From positions 26,460-90,459 of the forward strand of contig JAKITC010000005.1 of the NCBI GenBank assembly GCA_021648285.1: 64,000 bases of DNA, written 5' to 3'. Each line of letters starts with the position of its first letter. Within the stretch, counting starts at the first letter, position 1. Of this stretch, positions 62,675 to 64,000 are shown one piece after another. Made by a program: the position numbers and the translations under genes. Below the pieces are notes generated by a model, which saw only the letters and a program-made list of their open reading frames with translations, was not told the origin of the DNA and made no database searches. Source of the stretch: Sulfurimonas sp. Its GTDB lineage: Bacteria > Campylobacterota > Campylobacteria > Campylobacterales > Sulfurimonadaceae.

Positions 62675-63444
62675 TCTCTTAAAGGTTTAACATGTGCATT
62701 ACACGAGATTTTATGTTTCATATCCACATGTGAAAACTCACCTAGTTCATTCATTGATGCAACAGTCGCATCTCTAAAACCTTTGCCACTATTTATATAG
62801 ATATTAAAACCATTCTCATAAAGAGCAAGTCTTGTAGAGAGTGCCATTGAATATGTAGTCAAAAGCCCATCTTTTTTCATACATTTTTTTATATCACTAA
62901 AGTACTCTTTTGTCCAAAGAGACGGGTTTGCAGATGGAGAAAATGCATCTTGATATACTATGTCAAAACCTTCAGTTTCTTTAGTAAACTTATTACTAAA
63001 TTTTTGAATATACTCTCTTGCATTTCCTAAAAATAGTTCTACATGTAGATTTTCATCACTGTAAGTTCCTTTATTTACCAATTCGGCAATTATATGCTTG
63101 AGTTCATCAAACTCTTTTGGGTAAGTGAAAACATTTAATGCTTTTATTAGCGATTCATCTAACTCAGGTGAATAGATATTTAGCTTTGAAGTAAGAGAGT
63201 TTTTTTTATGATAGTAGATAGTAGCCAAAGTGTTAAAACCAAGTCCAAAACATATATCTAAAATATTTATCTCATCTAAGTTTTTCTTAATTTTAAATGC
63301 AGGAAGTACATGCTTTAAAAGTGACTCCCGCAAAGCTCCGTCTTTTGTGGAATGATAATGCTCATTATACTCTTTTGAGTAGGCTGTGTAAGAACCATCT
63401 TCGCTAAGCACCATCTCATGAAGTTTGTTATTAAACTCATTCAT
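62671..63444 (-). CDS. mnmD: tRNA (mnm5s2U34) methyltransferase MnmD
   Basis: 257 residues from the ATG at 63442-63444 (MNEFNNKLHEMVLSEDGSYT). An in-frame TTG at 63456 is possible. The SAM-binding motif is LDICFGLGFNTLATIYYH (about 67-84), and the DUF752 pattern QDAFSPSANPSLWTKEYF follows. It performs the last methylation of the 5-methylaminomethyl group on tRNA U34. It is stand-alone, unlike E. coli MnmC, which is fused to an oxidoreductase. Confidence 0.93.
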   Translation of the reverse strand: MNEFNNKLHEMVLSEDGSYTAYSKEYNEHYHSTKDGALRESLLKHVLPAFKIKKNLDEINILDICFGLGFNTLATIYYHKKNSLTSKLNIYSPELDESLIKALNVFTYPKEFDELKHIIAELVNKGTYSDENLHVELFLGNAREYIQKFSNKFTKETEGFDIVYQDAFSPSANPSLWTKEYFSDIKKCMKKDGLLTTYSMALSTRLALYENGFNIYINSGKGFRDATVASMNELGEFSHVDMKHKISCNAHVKPLRD

Positions 63445-63456
63445 TAAAGTTACCAA

Positions 63457-63749
63457 TTATAATCCGTTACCCCACATATGCATTTTTTTTGCCATCACTA
63501 AATCGTATCCATCTACTATATCTATATCATTTGCAGCTCGGAATTCAAACTCTTCTAGTTTTTCTTTCATCTGCTCAATATGTAGAGAGCAGTATTTAAC
63601 TCTCCATCTACTCTGTCCATCATATCTTGAAACAACTCAGTTATTTCATCCTTACATGTTGTTACATGCAAAAAATGATTACCGGGTAGAGGAGTGAAAA
63701 GTTTTCTAAATTTATTTAAGTTCATATAGCTTTCTTTATCAATTTTCAA
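63457..63749 (-). pseudogene. hypothetical protein, one frameshift
   Basis: The ATG at 63747-63749 opens MKIDKESYMNLNKFRKLFTPLPGNHFLHVTTCKDEITELFQDMMDRVDGEL. One missing base near 63597-63603 diverts it to an early stop; restoring it gives YCSLHIEQMKEKLEEFEFRAANDIDIVDGYDLVMAKKMHMWGNGL to a stop at 63457. The fragment resembles the tail of a methyltransferase-like or DUF protein. I do not recognise the family. Confidence 0.6.
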
Positions 63750-63861
63750 AAAACAAGTTTTTTGTAGCTTTTAGGTATACTAACCAATGGCATACTCCAT
63801 GATAAGGGGGTTGTAGGGATAATTTTGTCCATGCAACTATAATGTGCTTTGCTCATTATAG
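63740..63861. repeat. structured intergenic repeat, copy 2
   Basis: The same parts as 37364-37454 in the same order: AAAAAAC/GTTTTTT, TTGTAGCTTT, GGGTTGTAGGGA, then CTATAATG/CATTATAG around GCTTTGCT. It has about 35 extra bases near 63771-63806. It overlaps the first codons of the minus-strand gene before it. Confidence 0.7.
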
Positions 63862-64000
63862 TTTATTATAACTAGGAGTCTGTCGGATAAATAAATCTCT
63901 TCCAGCAAATATCTATTCCTAAAGTCAGTTTCATAAATACTAAACATTAAATTTAGGCGTATAACACTCCAAGTCACAGTTAACCTGCCTTGTATTACTC
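63862..64000. other. unannotated right edge
   Basis: 139 bases without a gene I can support. A minus-strand frame (MKLTLGIDICWKRFIYPTDS) is too short and unsupported to call. Confidence 0.5.

Noticed and set aside
63862..64000. Short minus-strand frame MKLTLGIDICWK...
   Set aside because: About 20 codons without a ribosome site or homology.

Overview
The window is AT-rich, gene-dense bacterial DNA that reads as a Campylobacterota (Epsilonproteobacteria) chromosome, most like Sulfurimonas or a close relative. The markers are a petABC cytochrome bc1 operon with a di-haem cytochrome c1, fused CcsBA (System II) cytochrome c maturation, an FlhX-type FlhB C-terminal paralogue beside riboflavin synthase, a stand-alone MnmD and many small tetrapyrrole- and sulfur-type periplasmic proteins. 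The genus assignment is inference from gene content only. No tRNA, rRNA or CRISPR array was recognised.

Region 1 (1-25.7 kb) is the striking part: eleven c-type cytochrome genes with about 69 CXXCH motifs plus four non-canonical CXnCH motifs. It has a left arm (901-5598, minus: NrfH/NapC-type quinol dehydrogenase, then 3-, 12-, 7- and 8-haem proteins), a short plus-strand operon (5891-8270: Sel1 protein, di-haem cytochrome, NrfJ-like lipoprotein), and a long right arm (25716 down to 9006, minus). The right arm encodes mono-haem, 12-haem, 8-haem and 4-haem cytochromes, an NHL beta-propeller lipoprotein, a parvulin isomerase, an outer-membrane beta-barrel, a second NHL propeller, a 707-residue 12-haem cytochrome, a small periplasmic protein, a CcsBA haem ligase and a membrane-fused spermidine-synthase-like protein. 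The 4-haem protein and the N-terminus of the 707-residue protein share the spacing of haem and distal histidines that I associate with the OmcE/OmcS extracellular cytochrome filaments of Geobacter, and the propeller, isomerase and barrel genes match the accessory set seen with those filaments. I read the region as a complete route for moving electrons from menaquinol to an extracellular acceptor such as a metal oxide.

Region 2 (25.7-32.1 kb) holds metabolic and redox genes: an aldehyde dehydrogenase, a frameshifted DUF523 gene, thioredoxin-like and cytochrome c'-like proteins, YraN, a formate-dehydrogenase-like molybdoenzyme and an SDR. Region 3 (32.1-39.2 kb) is an accessory block. It contains a decayed IS3-family element sitting in the third codon of a small gene, an IS110 remnant, two inverted copies of one gene tail at its ends, a PHP phosphoesterase plus ATP-grasp pair, a nitroreductase, and a CDP-alcohol phosphatidyltransferase facing a cytidylyltransferase.

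Region 4 (39.2-64 kb) is mostly core: proB, hom, an aminotransferase, rRNA methylation genes, rpmE, an HD-GYP sensor, moeA, queD, queE, moaA, a major porin, petABC, mnmG, ribE, flhX and mnmD. It also carries several small dispersed palindromic repeats and two genes (rsmE and one at 63.5 kb) broken by frameshifts. Those may be real pseudogenes or consensus errors.
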